From positions 2,108,001-2,172,000 of the forward strand of contig JAHQRK010000009.1 of NCBI GenBank assembly GCA_019828595.1: a stretch of DNA of 64,000 bases. Reading direction: 5' to 3'. This document shows, piece after piece, positions 11,970-23,420 of the stretch. The notes under the pieces were generated by a model. The model searched no databases, had not been told where the DNA came from, and saw only the letters and a program-made list of their open reading frames with translations. The position numbers were made by a program, and so were the translations under genes. How positions within the stretch are numbered: the first letter of the stretch is position 1; the number at the start of each line of letters is the position of its first letter. The DNA is from Aphanomyces cochlioides (Eukaryota > Oomycota > Saprolegniomycetes > Saprolegniales > Verrucalvaceae).

Positions 11970-12313
11970 CTATTCGTCATTATTTTCAAGACGACGGAAT
12001 CCGAGTAGACCTTTTCCGATTTTCGCGACGACTTGGAAACCTTTCTTGATCCCATGGCCAATCTTTTGGAAGAACTTCTTGAAACTTTGACGGGTCGCAG
12101 GACGTAGCGGCGGCTGTGCAATCTCAACAACAACTGGGCGCTCTTTATTGTCCTTTGGCGTGTACACAAGAGTTTCAGCTTCAAATTTATCCTGGCTAGC
12201 GCGGTTGGCGTCGAGAGTGCTTTGTTCACCACGAAGGTGGGGCGAATGGTTTGCCGAGACAAATCCGACAGCGAACAGAGCAATGCAGAGAAAACAAGCG
12301 TCGTTGATCGCAT
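11970..12313 (-). pseudogene. Small secreted cationic-helix precursor, frameshifted in the signal peptide (gene B)
   Basis: The start (12313) reads MRSTTLVFSALLC, a typical family signal start, but the rest of the signal peptide and the mature part continue in another frame that ends at 11970. A one-base indel at about 12275-12290 explains this; there is no room for an intron. The second frame encodes the end of a hydrophobic signal, a polar pro-region, ATRQ, then SFKKFFQKIGHGIKKGFQ and VVAKIGKGLLGFRRL, a Lys/Gly-rich amphipathic helix much like cationic host-defence peptides. The core-promoter-like TCATTTCCGAACTTTCCG lies just upstream. It may be a recent pseudogene or a sequencing error. 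Confidence 0.7.
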
Positions 12314-12320
12314 CTTGAGA

Positions 12321-12338
12321 CGGAAAGTTCGGAAATGA
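12321..12338 (-). promoter_or_regulatory. Inr-FPR-like core promoter of gene B
   Basis: On the minus strand TCATTTCCGAACTTTCCG lies 7 bp before the ATG, matching Inr then FPR. Confidence 0.45.
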
Positions 12339-12589
12339 ATCGAAAACTACGATCTCCCCGACACATCCTCGGTGTCAATTACAATGCAACAAGGAACGCT
12401 TAACGAAAAACGAAACTTGTCAAACGGAACAACCACAGAGTTTATGGTTGATAACAGCAGTTTGAAGATATCCCAGTAATAAGTTGGAGATTTCTTTGCT
12501 TGATGGAATTTCATTAGCAAGTTGAGATTGATCGGTAGGTTACATGTCAAGCTGGATATTGACAGCTTGGCATCAACGCCAGATGCAAA

Positions 12590-13400
12590 CTTTCCGCACG
12601 GCAGTGAGGTTGTTGAACCTCTCAATGCGTACGGAACTACCCAAACTAACGCCCATGATCATTCACGTGGATTTCTATTAGACGCCTCCTGACATCGCTA
12701 CGACTGAGGTGGGTTTTCTTCTTTGTCAATACTTCCAAGGAGGATTCTTTGCAGCGAGAATGAGCAGCAGTGTGCGTCAGATAGCTCAGATAAGGCCTCA
12801 TCCTCACAATGGTACAAATAAACTCTGATCGAATATCTCACGAGGGTTCATGCTAGCTCGATCAAGTTTGTTTTGCATGGTAACATCGAATGACAGAGCG
12901 GGAGAACTCCAACACCCCCAAAAGAGATCTGTGCATCGAAGACCAGGTACAAAACTTCAAGCACTGTGCTAGTCATGACAATGCCTTGCGTCAGTCCAAA
13001 CTCCCTCGCGTGGAGTAAAGCATTTCTCACTTCCTAACATTCGAACGGCGGCAGTTGCAACTGTAACCGTGCCAAGTCTGGCAGGTACATAAGATTAGGG
13101 CGCAGTCTGCGCATTGACCTTTAGCCCTGCAGTAGCTGTTCCCCCGCGCTCTGCTGTGTGAACGGCTGGCCTTGGGAGTCCACAGAAGTTGAAGCTCCTA
13201 GTGAGGCTGTGCGATAGCCAACGAGAAACAACATAGGAACAAGACTTAGGTTGCTTTAACTTTAATTCACTCTTACACTTCAGTCGCAGCTCACACGCGA
13301 CTGTCATCCTCTGCCCCGTTACAGCAACGACATCAAGCGTTGTTTCGAACCAACGAGCAAGATCGGTTAAGTAAATGACAATAAATTCGCCCCCATGAAC
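12590..13400 (-). repeat. Dispersed repeat, copy 1 (interrupted by a solo LTR)
   Basis: Read on the minus strand, this stretch aligns with 22860-23420 on the plus strand: both share CGCGAGGGAGTTTGGACT, CAAACTTGATC.AGCTAGCATGAAC, CGTGAGATATTCGA and GTGAATGATCATGGGCGTTAG in the same order, with frequent substitutions. No protein was recognised in it. Homology continues on both sides of the LTR. Confidence 0.65.
13062..13323 (+). repeat. Solo LTR of the gypsy family with 5-bp target duplication
   Basis: The 262-bp unit begins TGTAACCGTGCC and ends CCCCGTTACA and is flanked by the direct repeat GCAAC (13057-13061 and 13324-13328). It is homologous to the LTR at 844-1106. A solo LTR with intact target duplication is the product of recombination between the two LTRs of one element. 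Confidence 0.85.
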
Positions 13401-13854
13401 AAATCAGCTTGAACTTACTTGCTGGGATTCCATCAACGACAAAGATTGCAGCCAGTTCGACCCATATCCTAGTCACACCATATCATTTCACGAATCGCTG
13501 CATAAGAAACAGTCGGCTGCGGTGCCATAGTGTCACAACAGGACACGCGCGCAATTCCATTGCGTACGATGTTGTAAGGTGACTGACTATCCAATGCCTT
13601 TGCCTGATGCTGCATGTATCGCTACGAATGACACTGTCGCCAGCCAGATAGACATTCGATACACTACACTTCCTAGTCCTCTCGTTGCCTGTCGTGAGAT
13701 TGACTATCATGCAGTGAATCTATTCCAAATACTTTCCAAATGGATTACTAACCTCTTGAACTGTTTCGGGAGTCTCATCACCACATCATCGGACACATTC
13801 TAAAAATAGATTAGGCTGACCAATCAGCGACAGGTTTTGGCCGTGGATCTGACT
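13401..13854. other. No gene seen
   Basis: A 74-residue frame (13579-13803, plus) overlaps another on the minus strand; neither is recognisable. Confidence 0.4.
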
Positions 13855-14009
13855 CTCTGTTAATATACCCCACGTAAATAGGAATCATTTAATTGTTTAA
13901 TTAATTGGAACGGAGTGAACTACTAGTACTTGATGGGAAGTCTGTGTTATTCACACAGACTTCCCATCAAGTATATTCATTTTCAGTGAAGGCTCTGTTA
14001 ATATACCCC
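13855..14009. repeat. Direct repeats bracketing a perfect 21-bp hairpin
   Basis: CTCTGTTAATATACCCC occurs at 13855-13871 and 13993-14009. Between them, 13927-13947 and 13953-13973 form a perfect 21-bp inverted repeat (TACTTGATGGGAAGTCTGTG plus T) with a 5-base loop. The unit abuts the Tc1 element that follows. Confidence 0.7.
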
Positions 14010-14018
14010 CGGCACATA

Positions 14019-15570
14019 CAGTGCGGGCAGTGGCTATACGGCCACACCAATAATCAAACGTTTCTTTCCAATATCAACAGCTCATGCATGCCTGCTTGGA
14101 CATAACAAAGGGATAGAGGATAGACTGCAGCTGCAGCTCAAGGGTGCCAATATGGAGCATTTCAACAAGGATAAAAGACCATCTTTCTAGATTCTACAGT
14201 GCAGACACTGCGAAGCATATATACCGCCACATTGATTATCGCGTTAATGGGACTATCTACAGTCCAACTAATACTTTGTCTTGCCTCCCCTTTCTCGAGA
14301 ACGTCAACGCATCAGTCTGGCATTGATTTGACCAATTTAGTGATGAGTTCGGAGGATATCTGTCCCCAAGCAAGTCGAATTGCAGACTTCAACGCTTCGC
14401 GGCTATCAAATTGCCGTCCACCTTCATAAACGGTGCGGGCAAGACACCCCCAGAGGTTCTCAATTAGGTTCAAGTCCAGCGATTTTGCTGGCCATGGCAT
14501 AAGCGCAACATTTTCACGATTCAAGAACTCCACAGTGTTCCTTGCGCAATGGATTGGGGCGTTATCGTGCTGGAATGTGCAGTCACGACCGTAAATTCGG
14601 TCGATAAACGGCAGAAGGTGCTCAGATAGAGTGTAAATGTAAGCATGGCTATCCTGCTTACTCTAAAAAAATACAATTTCAGACTTACCCAAGGCAGAGA
14701 AAGCTGCCCAGACCATGACACTGCCACCCCCATTTTGGCGCTTAGAGTTGAGCTGTTTTTCACGCCGCAAATCATGCCAATAATACTGGAGGCAATCTGG
14801 GCCGTCCAGATTAAACTTCTTCTCGTCAGAAAAGTCAACAGAGTCCCATTTTTCGTCACTTCACTTGACTTTTTCTCGCGCCCAGTCTAGCCGATTTTTT
14901 GTGTTTCTTTGTCAAGAAAGGAGTCGATTTTCGCTTGGCATACACCAAATCGGGGCTTCCTTAAGCACTTTTTGGATGCGACGATGGCCAAGATGCAGGT
15001 CCAATTTTGTCTTGAGTTTCTTAGCACTCAACTTTCCTTTTGAAGCTTCACGAAGCAGTAGTCAATTGGCACATGGGGTGATTGTTTCTGGAGGTCCAGG
15101 TCTTTTAACAGTGTTGTAGCCTTCAGGATCCATAATATATGATCTTGATCGTTTAAGGCGCTGAGCTATCTTTCTTTCGCTTAGGCCTTCCTCATGCAAC
15201 GCCAAAATGACAGCTCGCTGGCTCGTGGTCAATGTGGTACCTCTCGGCTTGACTTGCTCCTTCGATGAACTGATTAATTAGGTTCGTCGTGACTTGACCA
15301 TACCTCGATGTTTAAGACGCTTTAAAGGGTCCAAGCGCTACTTCTAGCAAGAACTTGGAGGTGGTGGTATATCGATTTCGCGCCGTAGCAGACTAGCCAA
15401 GAGTCTTTTGACTGTTGTTTGCGAAGTTGTGGTCTGATTTGAATGGGGAAAACGTCAAACGACTTCATTTCTTAGCGTCTTTCATTGGCTATAATTATTA
15501 TCGTTTACTTCAGCTATTGGATATATTTGGATAAAATATGGAAGTGGCCGTATAGCCACTGCGCGCACTG
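14019..15570 (-). mobile_element. Tc1-like element, decayed
   Basis: Terminal inverted repeats of 27 bp (left CAGTGCGGGCAGTGGCTATA then CGGCCAC; one mismatch on the right) with TA on both sides (14017-14018, 15571-15572). It spans 1,552 bp, a normal Tc1 length, and encodes a broken transposase on the minus strand. Its repeat start CAGTGCGCGC is shared with the next element. Confidence 0.8.
14312..15119 (-). pseudogene. Tc1 transposase, frameshifted
   Basis: Pieces in different frames are collinear with the intact transposase at 15873-16868. At 14312-14533 one reads LNLIENLWGCLARTVYEGG (end of the catalytic core with its Glu). Frames between 14521 and 14900 contain the SDEKKF..DGPD and YYWHDLR region. 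At least two frame changes are needed, so it is inactive. Confidence 0.7.
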
Positions 15571-15624
15571 TATTTTTTTCCTCCCGCTTATTGCTGAGCC
15601 TGACAGATAATTATCCGAAATGTA

Positions 15625-17182
15625 CAGTGCGCGCCACAGCATTGCAGCCACCATGATTGCCGTGATTAGGATAGGCCGATGCAGCTTTGAGTAATCTGCG
15701 ACTATTTGAAGCTGAATGAAACATCACTACAACATACAAACTCGCGACCAAAGAGTCATTCAACAACGCATGAGTGATTTACTGCAAATTTAGATGAATA
15801 ACATGCGACGGAGCATTGCAGCCACTGAAAATTTTGATGCAAGACAAATGTAAATTGTATTCAAATTATCATCTAATAGTTGATTACACTACCTTTGCCC
15901 TTGAGGACTGCCACACAACGCTTAGGCATTGATGAAATCAATTTGTCGAGATAGTTTTGGTCGATTTGAGACCACGCAAATTTCACTGCTCGAATAAGCT
16001 CGTTTCTCGACGAGTACTGTTTACCATTCTCGTAAACTTTCCTCGCCATCAATCCCCAGACATTTTCGATTGGATTCAAGTCTGGGGAGAGTGCGGGATG
16101 GTCAAATAGCTCAACGCCTTGGTCGTTCAAAAACTTGATAGTGGTCTTGGCGCGGTGGATCGAGGCTCCATCTTGCTTAAACACAAAATTACGACCATAT
16201 ACTGAATGACCAAATGGAAATAAGTGGTCACTCAGTGTATGGACGTAATCGTCAGCGTCTTGGTTGCCTTCCAAAATCGCCAATTCGGCTTTTCCATGGC
16301 CCGAAAAGGCACCCCATACCATCACACTCTGTCCACCGTTGGCACGGGAGAAAAACGACTCCGGGGCCTTCCGAAGATCATGCCAATAGTACTTTAGACC
16401 ATCGGGTCCGTCGAGATTGAACTTTTTCTCGTCAGACCAGATGATCTGAGTCCAATTGACATGATCCTCGAGGTTGCGGCTGGCATAGTTGACTCGTTCA
16501 ATCTTGTGTCTTGGGAGTAGACTTGGTGTGCTCTTGCGCTTCAAGTACTTGAGGAACCCTGCCGCCAGCATCCGACGCTGGCACGTCCGCACCGATCCCT
16601 CCAACTTAAGAGTTGAGTGAAGGCTCCGTGCAGACGCGCCAGTGTTGGATGCTTCGCGGTACAGCTTCCGGCACTCTCGACCGACAATTTTTGTGAGCTT
16701 TCTTCCTTGAAACTTGCGCCCATATCGCTCAGGATTCTTCAAATATGCTCGAATCGTGTCCTTGTTACGGCCCATCTCTTTGGCGATGGCCCGATAGGAC
16801 ATTCCAAAGCGATGAAACGTCGCAATCGAGGCTCGCTCTTCAACGGTCAGTCTTGGCTGGCTTCCCATTCTAGTGATGCCGTTGTAGTGTTTGACAGTCA
16901 GAGTAGATCTTACTGTAGCTATTGCAACACCTTTGAGTTCACAACGAGGTGTATTATCGCGATATGACGCTGATTTTGAAGTGACCTGCAATGCTCTGAC
17001 GCACGGTATTGCCTGCAAATATTCATTTTCATGACACTCCGCCATGATTGGGGGGATATTTGAAGCTCAAACTATTCCGCCAATCATGTACATGCATTTC
17101 GCGATCATTGCGAGGGGCGACATAGGAGTGGTGGAATTTTTGTGTCGAATATAAGGTGGCTGCAATGCTGTGGCGCGCACTG
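15625..17182 (-). mobile_element. Tc1-like element with perfect terminal repeats
   Basis: A 1,558-bp element with identical 28-bp terminal inverted repeats (CAGTGCGCGCCACAGCATTG then CAGCCACC) and TA on both sides (15623-15624, 17183-17184). It carries one uninterrupted transposase. Perfect ends and an open frame indicate recent, possibly still competent, insertion. It lies 55 bp from the neighbouring Tc1 copy. Confidence 0.9.
15873..16868 (-). CDS. Tc1-family transposase, intact DD34E
   Basis: A 331-residue transposase, the usual Tc1 length, which cuts and re-joins element ends at TA sites. I start it at 16868 (MGSQPRLTVEERASIATFHR), because the 59 residues before it in the open frame are outside the family pattern. 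Residues 8-45 form the first paired-like helix-turn-helix (RFGMSYRAIAKEMGRNKDTI); a second DNA-binding helix set follows to about 120. The catalytic triad is Asp146 (IIWSDEKKF), Asp233 (FKQDGASIH) and Glu268 (SPDLNPIENVWG), with 34 residues between the second Asp and Glu, hence DD34E. The usual QDNA is QDGA here, which may lower activity. No frameshift or stop is seen. Confidence 0.9.
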   Translation of the reverse strand: MGSQPRLTVEERASIATFHRFGMSYRAIAKEMGRNKDTIRAYLKNPERYGRKFQGRKLTKIVGRECRKLYREASNTGASARSLHSTLKLEGSVRTCQRRMLAAGFLKYLKRKSTPSLLPRHKIERVNYASRNLEDHVNWTQIIWSDEKKFNLDGPDGLKYYWHDLRKAPESFFSRANGGQSVMVWGAFSGHGKAELAILEGNQDADDYVHTLSDHLFPFGHSVYGRNFVFKQDGASIHRAKTTIKFLNDQGVELFDHPALSPDLNPIENVWGLMARKVYENGKQYSSRNELIRAVKFAWSQIDQNYLDKLISSMPKRCVAVLKGKGSVINY

Positions 17183-17184
17183 TA

Positions 17185-19716
17185 TTATCTGTCACAGTGT
17201 TCACCTTTGGACTAAACCTCGCAATGTTTATACTATTTGATAGTCAAATTATTAAAATAACTGAATTTCACTTACTAAATATTGATTTATACATGATATA
17301 TAATAACAAAGTAAGTTTTAGCTGTAATTTTACATCATTCTCAACTAAATACAACAGTCTATCGGTTTTTACAGGCATTGATTAATGCAGGCGTGTTCAG
17401 CAAATCAAGACTGGCACATCAAAAAAGAATTTTTGCAAACGGGTTGCGGGATCAGAAGTTAGAGGGTCCAGTCGATGGTGTCCTCCACTATCAGTTGCAT
17501 CATCGCTCGCTCAGCGCGCTGAATTCTAGCTGTCATGTCAGGCGTTGATCAAACTCGTGGCGTTGATCCATCCTTGTCCTCTCTAGATGCTCAGCTGAAA
17601 TTTGCGATAGCACGTCAAGGAGCTCACTTTGACGTGGGTTTGCCATTGAACGAATGTCTTGTCAAACGGACTCGGGGTCGCCGCTTGTACACGTTTATCC
17701 GCTCAACTTTTTCGATGCAGTCGGAACGATTTGAGGCAGTTGGGTCGGCCCCGTCATGGCATTGCAGATTGTGTCTTTGATAGACTGTTGATGTTGTTCA
17801 ATGAGCGTGGTCGTGGCTTCTTCTACGGCTGATTGTTTCCCCGAATGGTCGAGGTTAGCCTATTTCGGAATTCTGGATTACTCAAAAATGTAAACCTCGA
17901 CAGACTCTCCATACTTGTTTGATGTATCTTGCGGTTGTGGAGGCGTGCCTGTCCACGCATCTTCCATAGCCCAAGCCTGTCGACAAAGACTCGTCCAGTG
18001 AGGTCGTTGAGTTGTTGCTCATTTCATCTCTTGAGTCCTGGAGTGGTGGCGCTTTGGAGGTTTAGTGCAAGGCTAAATTTAGTAAAACGGTTTGGGATGC
18101 CTGGACGAATCATAACTCCTGACAGGGCAAGCCACTGACGCCCCAGGTCCACAAAGTTGAGCCAACGAAAATCTTAAAGCAAAGGTGGTCGGTCGACTAG
18201 AAATATGGTTGATCTCGTTGCCTTTTCTTGTGTTTTATAGCAAGTGCGATGATAGCGCAATGCAGAAACGTCGTCGCTTGACCGAAGTGTTGAACACCAA
18301 CACGTCGGTTATTCCAAAAGAGCAGTTACATGAAACTAGCCTAGTTGCAAGCGACCTCCACGATTCCAAAGGTCGAACGAGGCCAAGGAACCGCAAACAT
18401 TGAGGAAATATTGAGGATCCTCCTCGCAAGTCACGAACGGCAGGGAACACGATACATGTACGTTAGTGCGTTTTCCAACTTGAGAGGTGGAAATAGCATA
18501 CTAGTACACGGTGCCTATGTTTACCGTGCAGCCCCCATGGCTGGAAATGGTCGTTTTGGTTTGCCATTTCAGACATTTCGCCACTTGAAACTGGTGATTT
18601 TGAATTTGTCGGTACAAATTCTTGTTGACTAGCAGAACTCTGTCGAGTCTGCGTCGACACAGCTGTCAGGACATAATGAAATTGATGCATGTACGAAATT
18701 CGTATTGAAAAGGCTTCTGGACCACACCGCCATGTTTTTTGTTGCCAAAGTTGGATTAATTTGTCGAGCATATTGTCTAAGTTTCTTCTTTCTTACTTTA
18801 AAGAGCTTTACTCCAACTTCGGTTTGTCATTCTCTCTGACGACGCAGTGACAATGGGCAGCCTGTCTCGCTTGTCTTTCTTCACTCACTTTCCTCAAGGG
18901 CCTTCGGGACAACTTTGACATGGACGAGTCTTTTTGCTGGTAGTCTTTGTTTTCTTCCCCTGTCGAGTGAGGGTCTGTCGTGTCATACTCGTCTGAGGCA
19001 ATCGCTGAGGTTTCGTCGTCAATTGCCACGAGCATTCCGCGGAAAAGTGACCGAATGCGAATTGATTGAATGCTTGCTTTGAGGTGTAATCGTTTATCTT
19101 GTAGTGACATTCGAGAGACTTTTTCATCCGACATGAGAATGATTGGAGTGTATGGTTGAGTTGTCGGTCGCATTGGCGCTAGAAGTTGGTCGCAATTTTC
19201 ACAATGATGACTTGTGTGATGTTGGCATCTAGGGACATTACAACCATCACAACAATTGACAAACTCTTCTCACAGTCCCATGTCACAAGGTACCCAATAC
19301 AGTCTACTCCTGCGTAGACGAAAAAAATCAAGGAGCACCCAAAGTGGCAACACGCAGTCGAGGGTTGTCGGTTGGACGCACATTGTTAGTTCATGGGGGG
19401 TCTTGAATGAGCAGAGTTGGTTTCGCCAGCTCAATGATGTGTTCACAAGCTGGAACTTAATTGCATCTGGCGAGACAACCAGCTAGAGATAATTGGTCGT
19501 CTCTTTAACTTTTCACTCTTTGAAAAGAACATCCATGACTTCTAATATTTCGTCACATGTCCTGATCTTAAACCAGCTCATTCTTAATACTGTATTCATG
19601 CCTTCCACGGCGTGAGTCTTCCATTCAATTCAGGGGCAAGAACTGTAAGGCATGTAAGAAACATCCCAGCAGGATGCTTTTCTCAAACAACCCAATACTG
19701 TACACGCGTAAAGAAA
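17185..19716. other. No supported gene
   Basis: Short frames only (for example 121 residues at 18808-19173, minus, hydrophilic, no motif). Codon-like stretches occur near 17930-18060, but no family was recognised. Probably old decayed sequence. Confidence 0.4.
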
Positions 19717-19976
19717 TTTGCAAGACGCACCCTAAGGGTGCGTCAAAATTTCAAAGTCAATATGCCATTTTCAGCTAAATTGGGATCCACGATTTATGGC
19801 ATATTCAAAATGGAGGTAAAACTTCCATTTCGCAATATGGCGTTTTGGGAGCCTCCAGTGAGTATATCCCAACCAAAAATATTGGATTTGGCGCAAAACT
19901 CTTTGAGATAGACAAGTTCATATTTTGACCTTTTGGGCCTATTTATTGTAATATTTTCGGTTGCCAGACGGGCCCT
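19717..19976 (-). repeat. Dispersed noncoding repeat, copy 1
   Basis: On the minus strand this aligns with 49966-50238: shared landmarks include GGGCCCGTCTGGCAACCGAA, TTTTTGGTTGGGATATACTC, ATGGAGGTTTTACCTCCATTT and a final GGGTGCGTC/GACTCACCCTTA end. The first 12 bases, GGGCCCGTCTGG, also occur at 60668-60679. It is likely a non-autonomous transposon family. Confidence 0.65.
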
Positions 19977-19989
19977 AAACTGAGAGATC

Positions 19990-20290
19990 TTACCCAAGGT
20001 GTCGAAGATCTTGCCAGAGTGGACACTTTGCTGGATGCGGCTTGGAAATACGGGTTGTCCATCAAGGAAGTCCAGTTCATGGTCTTAGTGCACGACGGGT
20101 ATGGCAAAATTCATTCTTGTGGAGAATTTGAGACCACAATGCACGCCGTAATGAGTTTGTGCTGAAAGATGGTGAATTTTGCTTGACGGAGGTCGCCCAC
20201 AACAGGACGATTGTAATCTGTCCAAAATGTACAATCTCATGGAGCTTGAGGTGGCTACGAGATGCATCTACCTGTCCATTTGGTAATCTG
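19990..20290 (+). pseudogene. Coding relic of unknown family
   Basis: Two adjacent plus-strand frames look translated: GVEDLARVDTLLDAAWKYG near 20000-20060, then, after a frame change, EFVLKDGEFCLTEVAHNRT and ICPKCTISWSLRWLRDASTC near 20150-20280 with a possible CxxC zinc site. I do not recognise the family; frame changes and stops suggest decay. Confidence 0.3.
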
Positions 20291-22619
20291 TTACTCACAA
20301 GCCGCGTGTTTTCTGGCAAGCCGATGCATTGAGAGCACAGAGTACCTGAAAAGCCAGGGTTGAGTACGCCGTCTCGAGCTTGTTTACCTGCTTGTTCTAC
20401 TTCCGTTGAGCTTTCGGCTACAGATTGTCGGTATTGGCTGCTCAAGGCCGAGGCTCATCATAAACCGCCGATAAGAGATGGCCAGGGCTGCAAAACTTGT
20501 AGTACCAGCCAACTCTAGGTAGTGGTCTTGCATGTCCTTTTGCTTTTCTTCAGGAATCGCATTTTATACTCTGTGTGCTTTCTACACGGAATTGTAGACT
20601 CCATTCTCCTTGGTCAACTTGTGCTGGAAAGAGAAAGCATCGCTGCCTTCTTGTAACCAGCCTCGGCATCTTACTATGCGATTCAAACACCAGCTCGTGT
20701 TGCGATGGTCTTTGAGAGAAGACTTGGATTGGTCGCAGTCGGACTCGGCCTCGTTCAATCGAAGACGACGAATCATGATCATGTTGTAGGCAGTCAAGCT
20801 GGCGCTCACAGCTGGTCCAGTGTACTTTTTGCCTTTAATAAATGCGTGCCCTAGGTGCAGCTTGTAGATTTGTTCCTGGTCTTAGTGTTCTACTCAAAAT
20901 TTCCTCCGGCGATTGGTTGAATCAAGCACCGGCAAATCGCCTGACCTCCAAAACATAATAAAGATATCAATTTTAGAAGGTTATTTTGACCTTTGGTTGA
21001 AGTCTTGATCGGAATGGTACACGAAATCGACGAAGCTTTGTCGCTGCGCTGGCGAGGCCAGAGGCCTCACCACTCGTTTTACGCTCAACTTGAGGAGCGC
21101 TGAATTACGTGGAATTCTCTTCAGAGTCATAGAGATAACCTGAGATTTGTAGGTCATTTTTCAGCCAATCAATTGATAGTAAAATTATTTTTAGCCAATC
21201 ATATTGTCATTTTCAACCAAATTTGTGGTTTTGACCAAAAAGCGAATTCATTTCAAATCGATTTCATCATACTGAAGTGGTGTGTGTCAGTGTGTGTTTT
21301 GCGTGAGTCAGGTGGCTGATCGATTCTGATTGGCTGAATAATTTTAATTTTTAATTCTAGCCAATCAGAGAAGCCCGTTCGATTCGGAATCGATTCCAAA
21401 CCTCGGTCGATTCAAACCGTTCCTCACAATTTTGTGTCAAAAGCACAATAATATCGTCCGGTCGATTTGGAAATATCGCCTGAAATTGGCAAATTTGGAC
21501 GGAATTCACAATACAAGTCTCTTTTGGTGGTGTAGGAATTCTACGGCATGGTGTTATTCGGTGTTATCACGAACTTCAACTCATTCGAGCTAGCACAAGA
21601 GAGTGACGATCTCTTGAAGATGTGTACAAGATGACTCAAGTTGTGCATTGATAGATTTTTGACGCTAGGCAGTCTTTTGATCGAGGCGACGTAAGCTCTA
21701 CAGAGGCGAACAATAAATGGTACCTCAGTCGTAGAGTTGACGCTTTGCAACTAATGGAAATAACTTCAGCACTCGTCATGATCTTGTGAGTCGTATCGTC
21801 TCTGTGTCTGTCTGTGGTATTTGCGTTGGCTCATCATTTTCATTGAGTTTTGGCGTCGCCATGGTGTCTAGAGATCGTTACAACGGATTCAGCCCACCAC
21901 AGAGCTTCCCATGACGCAAATCTCTTCCATGTCCTGATATTTCCGAATGGACCATGGAATGAGTGGCCCCATTATTCACAGCCGTGATGGGGGATGCAGT
22001 CTCATCATCTTGTATTCTAATTGCCACGTATGCAGCTTCTGTCAAACGAGAATCTGCACTGTCTCCAATCGGTTTATATTGATATTTGAATGAATTAGCC
22101 AATCAGACGGCATATTGTTGTATTTTCCACCAATCATATACCCTTAATTCTGCTACAACTTCCACAACCGCAATCACAAATTACGCATCTTTGGCATGAC
22201 GAGTAGAAAGCATCCATGTCGTCTTCATTGCAATATTTCATCGAATGCACTGATTTGAATCGATTTGAGACTTACTCATGGGAAACATTCGTGCCATCCA
22301 CGACGCCATTTTTGAAAATTCATTGAACACGTGTGCATTGAATCCATTCCATGGTGGTGCAAAAATGTAAGTGTCTCGTTTGAAACATCCGTGAAAGATG
22401 CTATTCTAATACAAACGCTGCAGCAAAGCGGGGAGAGATCCCTTGCCGATCCTACATGTCGCCAATCTTGCCGGAGTAAACACTTGATGTGGCTGGAACT
22501 CGGGTTTTCGATTAACAAATCAAGCCGGCGCTCAAAACAGGTCTAGCGTACTCGTCGGTTTTGTTCGAGGGCACCCTTGGTCCACCGTAGTAGACGTGAT
22601 GCATTGTGCTTGCTGCTGC
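20291..22619. other. No supported gene; degraded repeat at 21150-21500
   Basis: The part at about 21230-21440 resembles, in inverse orientation, the family at 49900-50400 and 57470-57700 (shared TTTTGCGTGA, CTGATTGGCTG, AAATCGATTT). A 32-base stretch near 21513-21545 (CAAGTCTCTTTTGGTGGTG...GGAATTCTA) repeats at 23091-23120. No gene was recognised. Confidence 0.4.
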
Positions 22620-22856
22620 TCATGCGCGTGAGATGCTAAGCGCTTCAGAGTCCGAAGCACTTACTAGATCCGCTTGTTTCAGCCCAAGCGCATGCTTTCT
22701 CGACAGAGGTTCGTAGGTCGCTCCGTTGGTCGAATGGTCATCGTTCACGCAATGACGATGGCCCTTGGCCGACTTGGGCAAGACTTTGCCGTTTGAATAC
22801 GTTTTGTACGCCTCGATACCAAGACCGACCGACCTGCGGCGGCTCAGCATTAACAC
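22620..22856 (-). pseudogene. Relic of the secreted WAGPVIG/GAYKVYSNGK family (locus C)
   Basis: The frame contains VGLGIEAYKTYSNGKVLP, matching the GxGMGAYKVYSNGK core of the paralogues at 25.6, 27.2 and 35.6 kb. Signal peptide, junction motif and pro-region are gone, and the rest of the frame is unrelated. It shows the family reached further left than the present cluster. Confidence 0.5.
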
Positions 22857-22859
22857 TCA

Positions 22860-23420
22860 GTAAGTCAAACTGGCTAAGAAACTGGTTCACTCAGGCGAGG
22901 ATGCATTCATTTAACAGCTGTAAGTCAATCTCGCTCGTTGGTACCAAACAGCTCTTGTCCAACCGCCGCTGTTGTTGGAATGTTAGGAACTAAAAAATGC
23001 TGCAGTCCGCGCGAGGGAGTTTGGACTGGTGCTATGGCACTGTCATGACGAGCACAGAGCTTGTAGTTTTGCACCTTGCCTTTGACGCACAAGTCTCTTT
23101 TGGTGGTGCAGGAATTCTATGGCACTGTCATCAAAGTTTGCCACACAATACAAACTTGATCAAGCTAGCATGAACAATCGTGAGATATTCGACCAGCATC
23201 TACCTGTACCACGGAGAGGATGAGACCTTGTCTGAGCTATCTGGTGCCTTCTGCGGCTTATTCTCGTCGCTAAGGATCTAAGTTAAAAGAATGGACAAAC
23301 GAAAGAAGCCACGTTAGATGTAGCGATGCAAAGAGGCGTCTACGACAATCCACGTGAATGATCATGGGCGTTAGTCCAAGTAGTTCCGTACGGGTTGAGA
23401 GGCTCCATGGCCACATCGAT
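22860..23420 (+). repeat. Dispersed repeat, copy 2 (no LTR)
   Basis: Homologous to the reverse of 12590-13400 but without the solo LTR, so it shows the pre-insertion structure around CTCGTTGGT and GAATGTTAGGAA. Confidence 0.6.
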
